64,000 bases of DNA, taken from Hermodice carunculata (lineage: Eukaryota; Annelida; Polychaeta; Eunicida; Amphinomidae). This document shows, in pieces, positions 34,081 to 44,569 of this stretch. The notes beneath the pieces were generated by a model. That model saw only the letters and a program-made list of their open reading frames with translations, ran no database searches and was not told the DNA's origin. The stretch spans positions 94,796,111 to 94,860,110 of the forward strand of contig OZ026621.1 in NCBI GenBank assembly GCA_964020975.1, read 5' to 3'. The translations under genes and the position numbers were made by a program. Each line of letters begins with the position of its first letter. The first letter of the stretch is position 1.

Positions 34081-35550
34081 CAGGAACCAAGGTTTGTGGG
34101 GAACAACTGTTCACAAGTGGTCTGGCATCCAGTATATGTATATATACATGTACATGTACATGTACTACGGCATAGCTATGACTTGATTAGCTAACATGCA
34201 CACATACTGTCTCTCTAATTTAAAGCAGCCCATGGCCCTATTGTTAATTGCATCAGTAAATTCCCATCCAATAGTGTCATAAGAAATGGTTGTGGTTTTT
34301 GCAATGGGAAGATAAGTAACTGGTCCTGATGTGTCAGCTGCTGCATATTGCTCTACCTGGTGAAGAACAGTGGGGGCAGGGAGGTTGCTGTTCAGATACC
34401 TATTTATAGCATTTATTTAGTAGCTTTATGAATTTCTTTTGAAACACCAATTTGTTAACAAATTATGGCTTTTACATGGGGAAATGAGCTAAGACATTGC
34501 AAGTTTAGCTTACATGAAAGACTGAGCAAGAAATCTTGGTTAGTTCCCAGTGATATTGTGGCCAAATTGATCTACAGGGTGAAGTTGGTGCATCGATCAG
34601 TACATTTCCCTTGTTAGACTGACCTCCCTGTCATGTGCTAATTTCGGTGGTGTTTGGATGCACTCAAAGATGTGGACTTCTGGAGTGAGTCCCCTGTGAT
34701 TAGCTTGAGCAAAACGTCTCCCCAGTGGTTGTTGTTACTTTGCTACTGATATAACAAAGGTGTTCATGCAACCTGTCCTTAAGTCGACATTGAATTTGTC
34801 CTACAAACTGTGTCAGGTTGAGTTATCTGGCCACTGTAAAGCGTATATCACACTTTTTGCCTTTAGTTGGTGCTCCTCTCTTGATTAGTTCCTGTTTCAA
34901 CTCAAAGACTCTCCACCTCCCATACTCTGCCATGCTTAGCTAGTGGGCACTCTGTCAGGCTAGGGTGTATAGTACCCCAGAGCCATCTGGTGGTGAAACT
35001 CATTTCTGACATGGTCTATTACTGCTGTATGTTAGGAGGTGTTTAATCCCACAAGCAGATAACGCTTGTTTGGATAGCTACCACATTCACGCCTCATGTT
35101 CTCAGCTGCCAAGACCAGTGGGTGGCCGGTCTTTCATATTTTCAGTCATATACCACTGTTTGTGACAGTCCATCGCCAGCTCCCAATAATCGGATGTACA
35201 AAATTCCATCTCATTGTACCTTTGTCATTAATATGGAACCAGAAAATAAGTCAAGTCACAAGAAAACTTAACCATTGTTACATAATGGATACCATCTGAA
35301 ATAAAGGATATTATAAAGAGGTGTACTGATGACAGTGTATACAGAAACGTAAATTACTGCACTCCCAAGGGTCGCAAGGTTACTGCCAGGTAGGAGTTCT
35401 GATATTGAAAGCTATTCATAAATGCAAACTTATATTTAATTATCCATACACCACACAGATGGGAAGGAAAAATTACCTGTTTGTTCAGACTTTTATATAC
35501 CATATGAGCTAAAAATACCGGGTGAAGGTCGCAACGGCTGGTGGAGATGG

Positions 35551-35620
35551 GTCCGACTGGTTTCGTTACGACTGAAACTCATCAGGGATTGAGGGGAAAA
35601 TGACGTGACGTCTGTTTATA
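35551..35620 (-). ncRNA. Hammerhead ribozyme-like motif with upstream TATA box
   Basis: On the minus strand: TATAAA at 35620-35615, then 29 bases, then the canonical core CTGATGA (35585-35579). A helix II hairpin GTT...AAC with an 8-base loop (35578-35565) follows, then GAAA (35564-35561), CCAGTC (35560-35555, site base C) and GGA (35554-35552), which pairs with TCC just before the core. All core bases of the hammerhead are present. Helix III is the short near-palindrome ACCAGT. Helix I has only 3 bp. Minimal dimer-forming hammerheads of this kind are known from Penelope-like elements. Confidence 0.65.
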
Positions 35621-36156
35621 TACCAGAGTACAACTTTTCTGTTGCTACGTAAAACACGGGCTTGTGATTACGTAACACGGAGCTCCGGACTTCGTATGAC
35701 AGTGGTTGTCAACGCAAAGTTGAATCCAAATGAAAATTTGAATTACAGTGAACTCAAAAGATTGAGGTTACTGTTGGTACACTTCATGGGTCGTTGAGTG
35801 CATAAACAGGAATAGTTCGTGGAAATTCAGAGTTCCACTGAAGCCCTGCTGAAGGAGCTTCTGGCTGTGTGACTACACAGTAAACGGATAGTTGTGCATC
35901 TTCCCATAGGTAAATCCATGAAATATGTCTACCTAGCAGAAAAACATATACCATAGATGTAGGCCATAGATGTTTCCGTGTATGCTAGACTTTGAAAGAC
36001 TACAAGACCTGGCCCATCGTGATGTAAATTCCAATTAATAGCATTTATGCTTGTTCTTGTTTTTTTGTTTTTTGTTTTTTTGTTCTTGTAATTTTTGATG
36101 AGAATATCATTGCCCAGACGTCAAGTTGGGATCGTCTGGCTGTACCGCGGCTCCAC

Positions 36157-36333
36157 TCAATGCAGCACTGGTGACGATAGGGTTCTAGGCATCCACCCAT
36201 GTGTGTAAGGCTGAATGATCTTTTGCTCTGCTGCTTCAGCTTTTATTATTAATTCTTTTTCATCCTCGTCAGACCACGTAAATGAAAAACTTACTTCAGA
36301 CTCTTCGGAATCACAATGCTCAGTTGTATCTGC
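36157..36333 (-). CDS. Possible first coding exon, acidic N-terminus
   Basis: On the minus strand an ATG at 36333 opens MADTTEHCDSEESEVSFSFT, then WSDEDEKELIIKAEAAEQKI and IQPYTHGWMPRTLS. The acidic, low-complexity beginning and the IQPY phrase resemble N-termini of invertebrate proteins that go on to P2X7-type or transposon-derived domains, but no further exon was found on this strand. It may be a gene start, a pseudogene or a chance frame. Confidence 0.25.
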   Translation of the reverse strand, partial: ADTTEHCDSEESEVSFSFTWSDEDEKELIIKAEAAEQKIIQPYTHGWMPRTLSSPVLH

Positions 36334-36809
36334 CATGACTCTTGGCAAACTGAAGGCACTCTGGCTTATAACACATGCACCACAAGCCAGCAGGTTGCGT
36401 TTGTGACATCACAAACACTTTCGCATATCAGGCCATGATCGGAGAAAACTTGCGCGCTTTCCTGTCGCAAATGGGGCACACTTTTGGAGCTAAAAAACAC
36501 TGTTCGAAAATGAAATTAAAATTTTGGTTTTCAGATGTCATTTCTGACCCCCTGAACATCAACTTTCTAATTTGTTGTACCATTCAATCAAGAGGACCTG
36601 TAATAGCTGATTTGTCTGAAATGATAAGTGTGTGATTGAGTGCCACCGGAGTGATTTGCTCAAGGTTATAGTGAAATACTTTGCTGTTCATCATTTTAAC
36701 CTATGAGATGAGAACTGTTCTCCATATGTAGTCTATGGACAGCATCAGATCAGTTCAGTTTGTACTTCTGCCAGTCAAGCTAACAGCAAAAAGTTCTCCC
36801 GTGTGCATG

Positions 36810-36955
36810 TCATGATGAGACCCAGAAAATTTCGGACACTCAGTATTAGCAAGCAGAAATACTTTAAAAACTTGAGAGTAAATCACGGGGACAAATTGTT
36901 GCAGAGTATGGCATATCAAAAGGAGCTGTGGGCAACATTGTAGATCTACCCACAG
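36810..36955 (+). pseudogene. pogo/Tigger-like transposase helix-turn-helix relic
   Basis: RKFRTLSISKQKYFKN in one frame continues, after a shift, as ESKSRGQIVAEYGISKGAVGNI in another. This resembles the N-terminal psq/CENP-B type helix-turn-helix of pogo-superfamily transposases (K.L.......G.S...IA.EYGISK..V..I). Nothing resembling the DDE domain follows. A run of G (about 37054) comes 100 bases later. It is a short relic of a DNA transposon or of a domesticated CENP-B-like gene. Confidence 0.5.
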
Positions 36956-38119
36956 TGGTCAACCCTCTCTGCAGTTTTTCCCATGTTTATATGTTTATAT
37001 CCACATACATTACAGGAGATCTCATCAGTAAAATGATGTCAGACTGATGGTGGTGGGGGGGGGGGAGGGAGGAGTTATGAAGTTTTTCTAAATATGCCAC
37101 GAAAATGTTGATGAAAGATCAATGCTACCTTTGAATATACAGTGAAACCAGTTTTCAAAGATCACCCCAAGGGATGACCAAATTGTGGTCTCTCAAGACA
37201 GGTGGTTTCTCCTAGGAGGTATCAGTCGCAAGAAAAGTACATGTACTGAGCAAAGTATGCTGAAAAGGTGGTCTTTCAAGGCAAGAGGTCTCTCATTCGA
37301 ATGGTCTCTGAAGACAGGGACCACTTTTATATTAGAAATTTTCTCATGTAAAATCACTTTGGCTCATTTTGCTTACAAGGTACAAAAGATTCAGACCTGA
37401 GTAATGAAACTAAGCCTGACTGTTTAGTAGGGGAAAACCATGACAACATGTACAAATCAAGAATGAAAGAGACACATGCCTGTTGTGAGTGGTGTGCAAG
37501 CTGTTACCCAAACTTACTGCCTCATTATGGCTGCTGAGCCAGCTGTCTGGTGGGTTGTCTGCCTGACTTTTGTGTATGGGTGCCTGAGTGACTATTTAAT
37601 ATTATTTTGTTCTTGAAATGTACACAGTGAATTATTTTTACAAAATTTGTCCGAATGGGGAGCATGTCCCAGGTTTTCTCCAGAAGGGTTTCACACATGC
37701 AGCACTCATTCCACCCATATCATCCGGTAAAATCTACTGATTTTAAACACAATACCCTCCCCCTGATAATTCATTCCTGCATTCCTGCCAACTCAAGCAT
37801 TGATGACTCAATTCACAAATTTCCATAAACGTTCAAGTGTTTCTCCTCACGAACCTCTTTCCGCAATATGTGCAAAATGACATGCTTTAAAGAATCAGAC
37901 AAATTTCATGGACAGACATTAGAGGTTGTACCATTTGTCCCTCTTTTTCAATTGGGGTTTTTTTTTATTCTATTTTTTTTTTTTTTTTTTTTTTGTGGTG
38001 GTGGTGGTGGTTGTGGGAGGGATAGGTGCAGCCCAGAACCATGTTGGTTCTTTTGACTTGTATTTATGAAATCTTGATCAGCATGTCGCAGTTCCTAACT
38101 CCAGTTTTGTCCTTTGCAG
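36956..38119. other. No gene; GTCTCT repeat, poly-T and GGT runs
   Basis: 37150-37340 repeats phrases of the type GGTCTCTCAAGACAGGTGG, AGGTGGTCTTTCAAGGCAAG and GGTCTCTGAAGACAGGGACC, an interspersed repeat. 37970-38010 is T-rich followed by (GGT)n. The last 15 bases are a good splice-acceptor tract for the exon at 38120. Confidence 0.55.
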
Positions 38120-38271
38120 ACTCTTGCACCCAAGCTATTCAAAAATGCAGCCAGTGGTATCAATCCCGGACCCTGGCAGGGTGAGTCTTGCTCAGCAGGG
38201 TGCAGTTACGGCGGCGTACCGAAGGTGTGAGGGCCTCCTCCGGAGGTATGCCGAGGCAGGCGAGGCCAAGG
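38120..38271 (+). CDS. Host gene exon, probably first coding exon of the RS-rich protein
   Basis: A pyrimidine tract ending in TTTGCAG precedes 38120, and AAGG|GTGAGTAC follows 38271, so both splice signals are good. The frame is open throughout, with an in-frame ATG at 38145 (context AAAAATGC), giving MQPVVSIPDPGRVSLAQQGA, then VTAAYRRCEGLLRRYAEAGE and AK. The segment is rich in Ala, Arg and Glu and probably helical. It ends in phase 1. The terminal exon at 54946 needs one base from the previous exon to complete a Glu codon, so the two are compatible. GC content is higher than in the surroundings, as expected of an exon. Other exons could exist in the ~16.7-kb gap. Confidence 0.6.
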
Positions 38272-38358
38272 GTGAGTACAGAGACTTAATCTGTGATGCA
38301 CACATGTAGCTCCCTGTCCAAAACTATCTGATGAAGGAATGAAGTAGAACCAGTATTC

Positions 38359-38389
<31 letters not shown>

Positions 38390-39903
38390 TCAAGTTTAGA
38401 ACTTGATTAGTAGCCTGGTTTGCCATCAGCTGTTTAATACCACAGTTATGTCCAATTGACCCTTTCCTTGTATTTTAAATTGGGATTTACATTTTCAACT
38501 TCCTTGAAGGATGGTGGACAAACATTGGTCAAACTTGAGTGGGTTTCAGCCAAATTAGTTCAATAGGTCATGCGTCAGTCAGTAGATCAGCTGAGCATAG
38601 TATTGAACAGGTCTTCATCAGTCATCCATGTGTCTGTGAACACTTCATGTTTTACTTCTCACAGCAAAAGGGATGTGTCCCTACTGATAGGTTGCACAAT
38701 GATAATTTCATGTTTAAGGAATTTTTTATTTTCTGGGGACATGGCTTGTGATTGACAAGTTGAGATTTATTTTTGAATTTTGCTTTTAAAATTGGGTGTG
38801 ATGACAGTTTGCTCAATTTTACAAATTTTGAGGGTATGTAGACCTATTATTAAAGAGCATTCTCATGTGCTCCAGTGTTTTCAGAGTACGGACTGTTTTA
38901 GAGAAAACGCAAAGAAATTACTCTTGCATTTACAATGCATAAGTTTGCATAGTGCCAAATTACCGCTCTGAATTTAAGTGTTTGTTAATGCAAGCAAAGA
39001 GTTCCATTGATTCTATCAATCGTAGAGTACCACACACACACAAAGACTGCTGGACTATCAGTAAACAATGTGTGCAACTTTAGCATCACATTTGGAATTA
39101 ATTGGAATCCGAAATAGTGGAAACTGTAGGCCAGCTGTTTCAAATGGAAGTTTGCAATTCTGTCAATAGATGGCACTGCATGTATGTAAACAAAGCGTTG
39201 TGGCCTACATCGAAAAATTTTAACACCCCAAACTGTTTGCTTCAAATCTAAGGCATGGAAACACAAAATTATAGTTTCTTTTGGACAGATAGATGTTATT
39301 CACCCTCATAAAACAAACAACCCCCCCCCCCCAGTTCATTATAAATTGCTTGATGGAGCCAATGGTTGTATGGTGCTGAAACTAACACTGGTCAAAAATT
39401 AAAATGCAGCCCTCTGATTGGCTGTAGCCCCCTGCCCATGATAGAATGTAAAATTGCATACAGACAATTCTGATTACTCCTTGCCCTGGGTTGGACTTTT
39501 TCAGGGGTTGAAATCTATGTGTATATAAAGGTCAGCTGAGGACAGGCTGTAACATAGCCCTCTTGTTTTCACATGGAGTTACAGGACACAAAGACCATTT
39601 TACCAAAAACACAACAGCATAGGTTTAGCAGTTGCAGCAGATATTTTATTAGAGAGTGTATTATTGAATTTGAGCAAAGATTTCCTTTAAAACATATATG
39701 CATGTCTTAGAGAAAGTTACATTTATATTTCGATGACCAGACGAACCTTCCCAACCACTCTTTATTCATGTGCATAAAGCCCATATCACGTGATGAATAA
39801 GTTGACGTGTAAATATTGACAGTTAACTATACTGACGTAGATTTTTTCTAATGTTAGGTTTCTAACGTAACTTTTACGTTACTTAAGCCGGCGTCGCCTG
39901 AGG

Positions 39904-39910
39904 TATAAAA
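39904..39910 (+). promoter_or_regulatory. TATA box-like element upstream of a split hammerhead-like unit
   Basis: TATAAAA within a GC-richer flank (CGCCTGAGGTATAAAAGGCG). The same TATA-then-hammerhead order is seen at 29801 and on the minus strand at 35620. Here the hammerhead-like motif lies beyond a 3049-bp block of inserted repeats. Subtracting that block puts the core about 79 bases downstream. Confidence 0.4.
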
Positions 39911-39971
39911 GGCGATGTAATAATCCGTTATTTCAGTTTGATAGGTGAATTCATGTCAGCTTGACCACTGA

Positions 39972-40431
39972 AGGTTACAGACTACAGTTGTGATTGGCTG
40001 GTTGCGCATCCCAACAGAGATAGTCCGTAATTGTGAATATACTGTGTTTTCAGCATGCTGTAGCTTCTGTTTAAGTAAAGTTAGCTAAGTCAGGTTTGCT
40101 GCATCACAGAGTTGCTTCATTGGTGGTCATATGGGTGCACTGTCTTCCAGGCCAGGTGGGAACTTTATGGTGGGGAAGGACAATGATGTGACCCCAGCAA
40201 GAGCACAGTTCATACACCTGTATAAAGCTGACATCCAGGTGTTGTTTTGTATTTCAATTATCACAAATTAACGAGCTGGGAATTGTATGACAAAAATCCA
40301 TCCATATTTTTCTGACATTTTTATCTGTTAAATACCGTTCACGGAATTTCAAAATACCAAAATGCTGATTTTTTAGACTGAAAAATGCAAATATGAAAAA
40401 TAGAAGGATTTATAACTGTGGTCTGTGGCCT
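39972..40431 (+). repeat. 460-bp TIR-ended repeat, copy 1
   Basis: Near-identical to 42561-43020, with about ten differences and the same length. Its ends are inverted: AGGTTACAGACTACAGTT against AGGCCACAGACCACAGTT read from the right end. It may be a MITE, or the terminal repeat of a larger element together with copy 2. No coding content. Confidence 0.9.
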
Positions 40432-42560
40432 ATTAGGGCTAACTCTGTATGTATTGCGACTCACATGGTCATGTTGTTATTCTATTATTGTCCATCAAGC
40501 AAGTTAAAAATGGGAAGTCAGCACTTTTTGACCGCTGCCTGGACAATTTTGAGTGATCCTAAAAACTTTTACATGGATGGAGCATGCAAGATATGGTCCT
40601 GGGACTGTAGATCACAAGGCAAATGGTTCGGGCTATGGTATTGTGTACCTCAGGCCAGCTTATGAAAGGAGAAAAGAAGTTTTACACCCACAGATCGGCT
40701 GTGAATATCAAGTTTAACAGTCTCAATTTTCTAAAAATTCATGAAGTATCACATTTATGTCACAAATCATTGTGCATAGACATGTTGCACCTATCAGTGG
40801 AACCACACTACATAAATAATAACAGGATTGGCTGTAAGACATTTTACAAGTGCACAGGCTATGCCTCCTTTGCTGACTGCTTGGTAGATAGATAGCTTCC
40901 ATATATAGCCCTTTGTATTTAGCGATACCTCACAGGTACCACACAGGTAGTCATATGTGTGTATGAGAAATTAACAATGCCAGTATGATATGAATAAATT
41001 ATGCTAATCCCATTGATATGAAACTTAGTGACCCTCTGTTTCAAACTTTTAATTTTGTGGCATTGTCATTGTAGGCCTACAGCCTCCATTCATATGCAGA
41101 GCTGTTTATACAAAATCATGTCAAAGTGATTTTCGGCATACCAGAAAAAAATGCGCATTGTCTGTCAGTAGAGCTGTACAAATCTTAGGTAAAATGTAAA
41201 TTTCTTTGTTTTTTTGGTTCTGTTTTTGTTTCTCCCCCCCACCCCCACCCCCACCCCACCCCACCCCCTTTTATTTTTATTACTATTATTTTTTTTTTTT
41301 TGGTAGACAAAATCTTGTCATGTATGTGTGTCATTTGACTAGGGTAAATCATTTAAAATCAGGCATGCTGACTTTGTTGAGCTGTTGAGTTCATCAGCAT
41401 ATTATTTTCACATAAATGAATCAATTTATATCCATGAATATGGATGACAGCACTAATGAAATGCAGATTTTATAACTTTTACCAAGCTAGTGTACATAGG
41501 TGGCAAAACATTTGAACTTCGACATACATGTACAACCACATATCATTATAAGAGTTTCAGAAAGTGAAACAAGGGGAAAAACAGTTAGCTTCCATTAAAC
41601 ACTTGCCTGAAAACACTTGCGCCTGACAATTGGATTGATAATTGGATGCTTATCAAATTTAAAATCAGAGCACGTGTGAATACAAATATGCATTTATGAT
41701 ATTGGAGTAACTGTACAAACTTTTGTCATTTTCTTTCTAATATGTGCACATACACCAGAAACCATGTCAATAAACCACAACTTATACAGTCTACTGCAGA
41801 AAAAAAGGCATAGCACTATTGGTTTGTGGAAGCTGGATCATCCAACTGCCCTCCTAATGTTCAAACAAAGGGCGCGTTAAAATTCCATAATTTTAGTACC
41901 AAAAAACATAATTTGCTGAATACTGCTACTCTAATCTGTGACCTACTGGTCTTAAACTGTGCACTTTGATGGGCTAATAATGTTTAAACACTGAAACTGT
42001 TCCATTGTCTGCCATAATTCAGATTATATAAGGAAAATACTGCCATAATGACTGGTATTAGATGCTGACTTGGTGTAACTGATACTCCCCCCATCCACCA
42101 TTAATGCCTCAGCAGTGATAGATGTCATATTTTTTGTAGACAAATGTTACGAATCTATCCATAAATAGTAAAAAAATCACCAATTTCACCTAAAAATTCA
42201 TAAACTTTTAGCAATATATTCAAATTTGGGGTTAAAATTAAGGGGTGGGGCATTATAATTTGATCTCTCACTGTAAGGGCGGGACATGCAGGCAAGTGAT
42301 TATGGGTTTGCATCATAGCCCATTGTGTATGGTATTCATATTGGACAGAAAAGAACTAATTGGATGCAATTATATAATTTTCCTCAAAATTTTAATAATT
42401 TTTTTTGTGATAAAAACTGATTTTTCAGATTTAAAGGTTGCTTGCAAAAAAGTTGATATTTTCTTTAATATTGAAGTTCGGTAAAGTTAATGCAAATCCT
42501 TTGCAGAAAACAAGTTGTGGCTTCAGTTAAACAAGTTTTAAAAATTTTGATAAGTCTAAT

Positions 42561-43020
42561 AGGTTACAGACTACAGTTGTGATTGGCTGGTTGCGCATCC
42601 CAACAGAGATAGTCCGTAATTGTGAAAATACTGTGTTTTCCGCATGCTGTAGCTTCTGTTTAAGTAAAGTTAGCTAAGTCAGGTTTGCTGCATCACAGAG
42701 TTGCTTCATTGGTGGTCATATGGGTGCACTGTCTTCTAGGCCAGGTCGGAACTTTATGGTGGAGAAGAATAATGATGTGACCCCAGCAAGAGCACAGTTC
42801 ATACACCTGTATAAAGCTGACATCCAGGTGTTGTTTTGTATTTCAATTATCACAAATTAACGAGCTGGGAATTGTATGACAAAAATCCGTCCATATTTTT
42901 CTGACATTTTTATCTGTTAAATACCGTTCACGGAATTTCAAAATACCAAAATGCTGATTTTTTAGACTGAAAAATGCTAATATGAAAAATAGAAGGATTT
43001 ATAACTGTGGTCTGTGGCCT
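42561..43020 (+). repeat. 460-bp TIR-ended repeat, copy 2
   Basis: Same orientation as copy 1, 2589 bases downstream. The inner segment (40432-42560) begins ATTAG and ends CTAAT. The immediate flanks of each copy do not form a target duplication, and the outer flanks of the pair share only GA. Confidence 0.9.
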
Positions 43021-43026
43021 GAAGCT

Positions 43027-43067
43027 TGTGACTGAGGAGTCCAGCTTAGGACGAAACCGGTCTGACA
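43027..43067 (+). ncRNA. Hammerhead ribozyme-like motif with dimer-type helix III
   Basis: Core CTGAGGA (43032-43038, fits CUGANGA), helix II GTCC/GGAC with loop AGCTTA (43039-43052), GAAA (43053-43056), palindrome ACCGGT (43056-43061) as a minimal helix III, then site base C (43062). Helix I can form between TGTGA (43027-43031) and TGACA (43063-43067) with one internal G-G mismatch. All conserved core positions are present. Palindromic helix III sequences favour activity as a dimer, as described for hammerheads of Penelope-like elements. It directly follows the second 460-bp repeat. Confidence 0.7.
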
Positions 43068-44569
43068 TTTAGGCTTTGTGTTCAGAACGAGCAGGCATTT
43101 TGCCGTTCCATACACTTGCCCAGTATTGACATTACATTTATATTTAGATGGTGATTCATCCAATATCGGCAATGGATGATTTATAAAAGCTATTTCAGAT
43201 TTGGTGGTTAATGCACCATTTCAAGTCAAATGTCATTTACAGGTGAAATATGTTATAAATTTATTTGGCTTTTGAAGTCCTGAATTTTCAAAATTTTGGC
43301 ATGGATAAAATTGATTAATTAAGGTAGCGTTGAAAACATAGATAGTGATTGGATTGGGTATGGAACATAGTGATTGCATTATGCTTTTTTGATGGGGACA
43401 CGGGTGGGGGAGGTCAGAAACTACATGGAAGATATGGCCCTGTTGCTCCTATTTGTATATAAGCAGACTAGACAATTCTATTTCTATAAGTTGGGTGTTA
43501 ATGATGTGATATCAGTCATATATGGTTACTGTTCAGGTGTGAAGATGTAGATGTCACTCTGATGAGGGTAGCAGTATTGTTAGACATGTCACAGGTTGTA
43601 GGGCTGTGCCCTGGCAATAATAGGAGATATGCGTATTAAGTTCCTGCCCAACTGCATACTTGATTGCTTATTCTCAGTTGGTGAGATATTTCGAGATACG
43701 GGTCGGTACTTGTGGGGACAAGCCGGATATTACTCATATTTTGGAAATGCAGAATACTTATTAAAGGCATATGGAAGTTTTTCTTATATATGGCTCAGGA
43801 AGTGGTAGAAAAATACTAGTTTGGCATTTGTGAACTAAAATTTCTAAAAAAAATGCTAATTTTGTGAGAAATGAACATATGGCCCTGTCTCTGACAGTGA
43901 TGTGACCCGCACATCCCCATTGAGCGCCTGGCGTCAAACCAGTGCTTTGTGGCTGGAAATTAATATGTATACGGCGTATTAGTAGCACTGACACTGACAA
44001 CCAAGACTGAAGAGTGTAGCAGTATGTGAAAGAAACTGGGCATTTCCCCATTTCAACATATACATTTCTATCATTTACAAAATACAGATTGAAATATTTC
44101 TATCATTTACAAAGTTTGCAAATTGTACTTAAACATCTGGTCGTTTGTTTGAATTGCATAAAATTGTGGTTAAAAAAAAAAAAAATTGGTCATAACGAGA
44201 AGTGCTCCTAGCAGTCTAATAAGTTAAACTCATGGACAGTCCTTTAATTTATTGCTGGTTCTAAGTCATGGGTCGGGGAACCCTGTCAATGATTACATGG
44301 TATTTCATGTTTTATCACGACTTATCAGTCGACACGTGTATTGCTCTATGACCCAAAACATGATAAGAACTTTGGGTAACATTTTTCATCATACGTGCTG
44401 GGGGGTTGTTCCTTTTGACTGATTGGTGTCTGGGAGATCCCTCCCCCCCCCCCCCCCCAAGTATTTGCAGGGGTGGGTGGGTAGCAACTTAGCTCCTAAA
44501 AATGCCACTGCAGGCAGCCCTGGTTTGGATGTAGCAACTTTGTAAGTCCTACTAGAAATATCATCTTGC

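Larger units (their letters stand above)
34050..35625 (-). mobile_element. Penelope-like element relic bracketed by hammerhead-like motifs
   Basis: On the minus strand, degraded GIY-YIG sequence (QFVGQIQCRLKDRLHEHLCY, about 34765-34825) occupies the middle. A good hammerhead-like motif with a TATA box lies upstream (35551-35620) and a decayed second copy downstream (34053-34080), both on the minus strand. This fits a Penelope-like element, in which hammerhead ribozymes occur in the terminal repeats on each side of the gene. The coding part is heavily degraded and the RT is not recognisable. A TATATACATGTACATGTAC simple repeat lies near 34138-34164. Confidence 0.6.

Noticed and set aside
39972-43020. 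Calling the 460-bp pair LTRs of a retrotransposon
   Set aside because: The repeats lack TG...CA ends, have their own inverted ends, no primer-binding site or polypurine tract is visible and no retroelement proteins lie between them.
43559-43595. CTGATGAGGG...AGACATGTC resembling a hammerhead core
   Set aside because: The GAAA part is lost and helix II is poor. Too weak to separate from chance.
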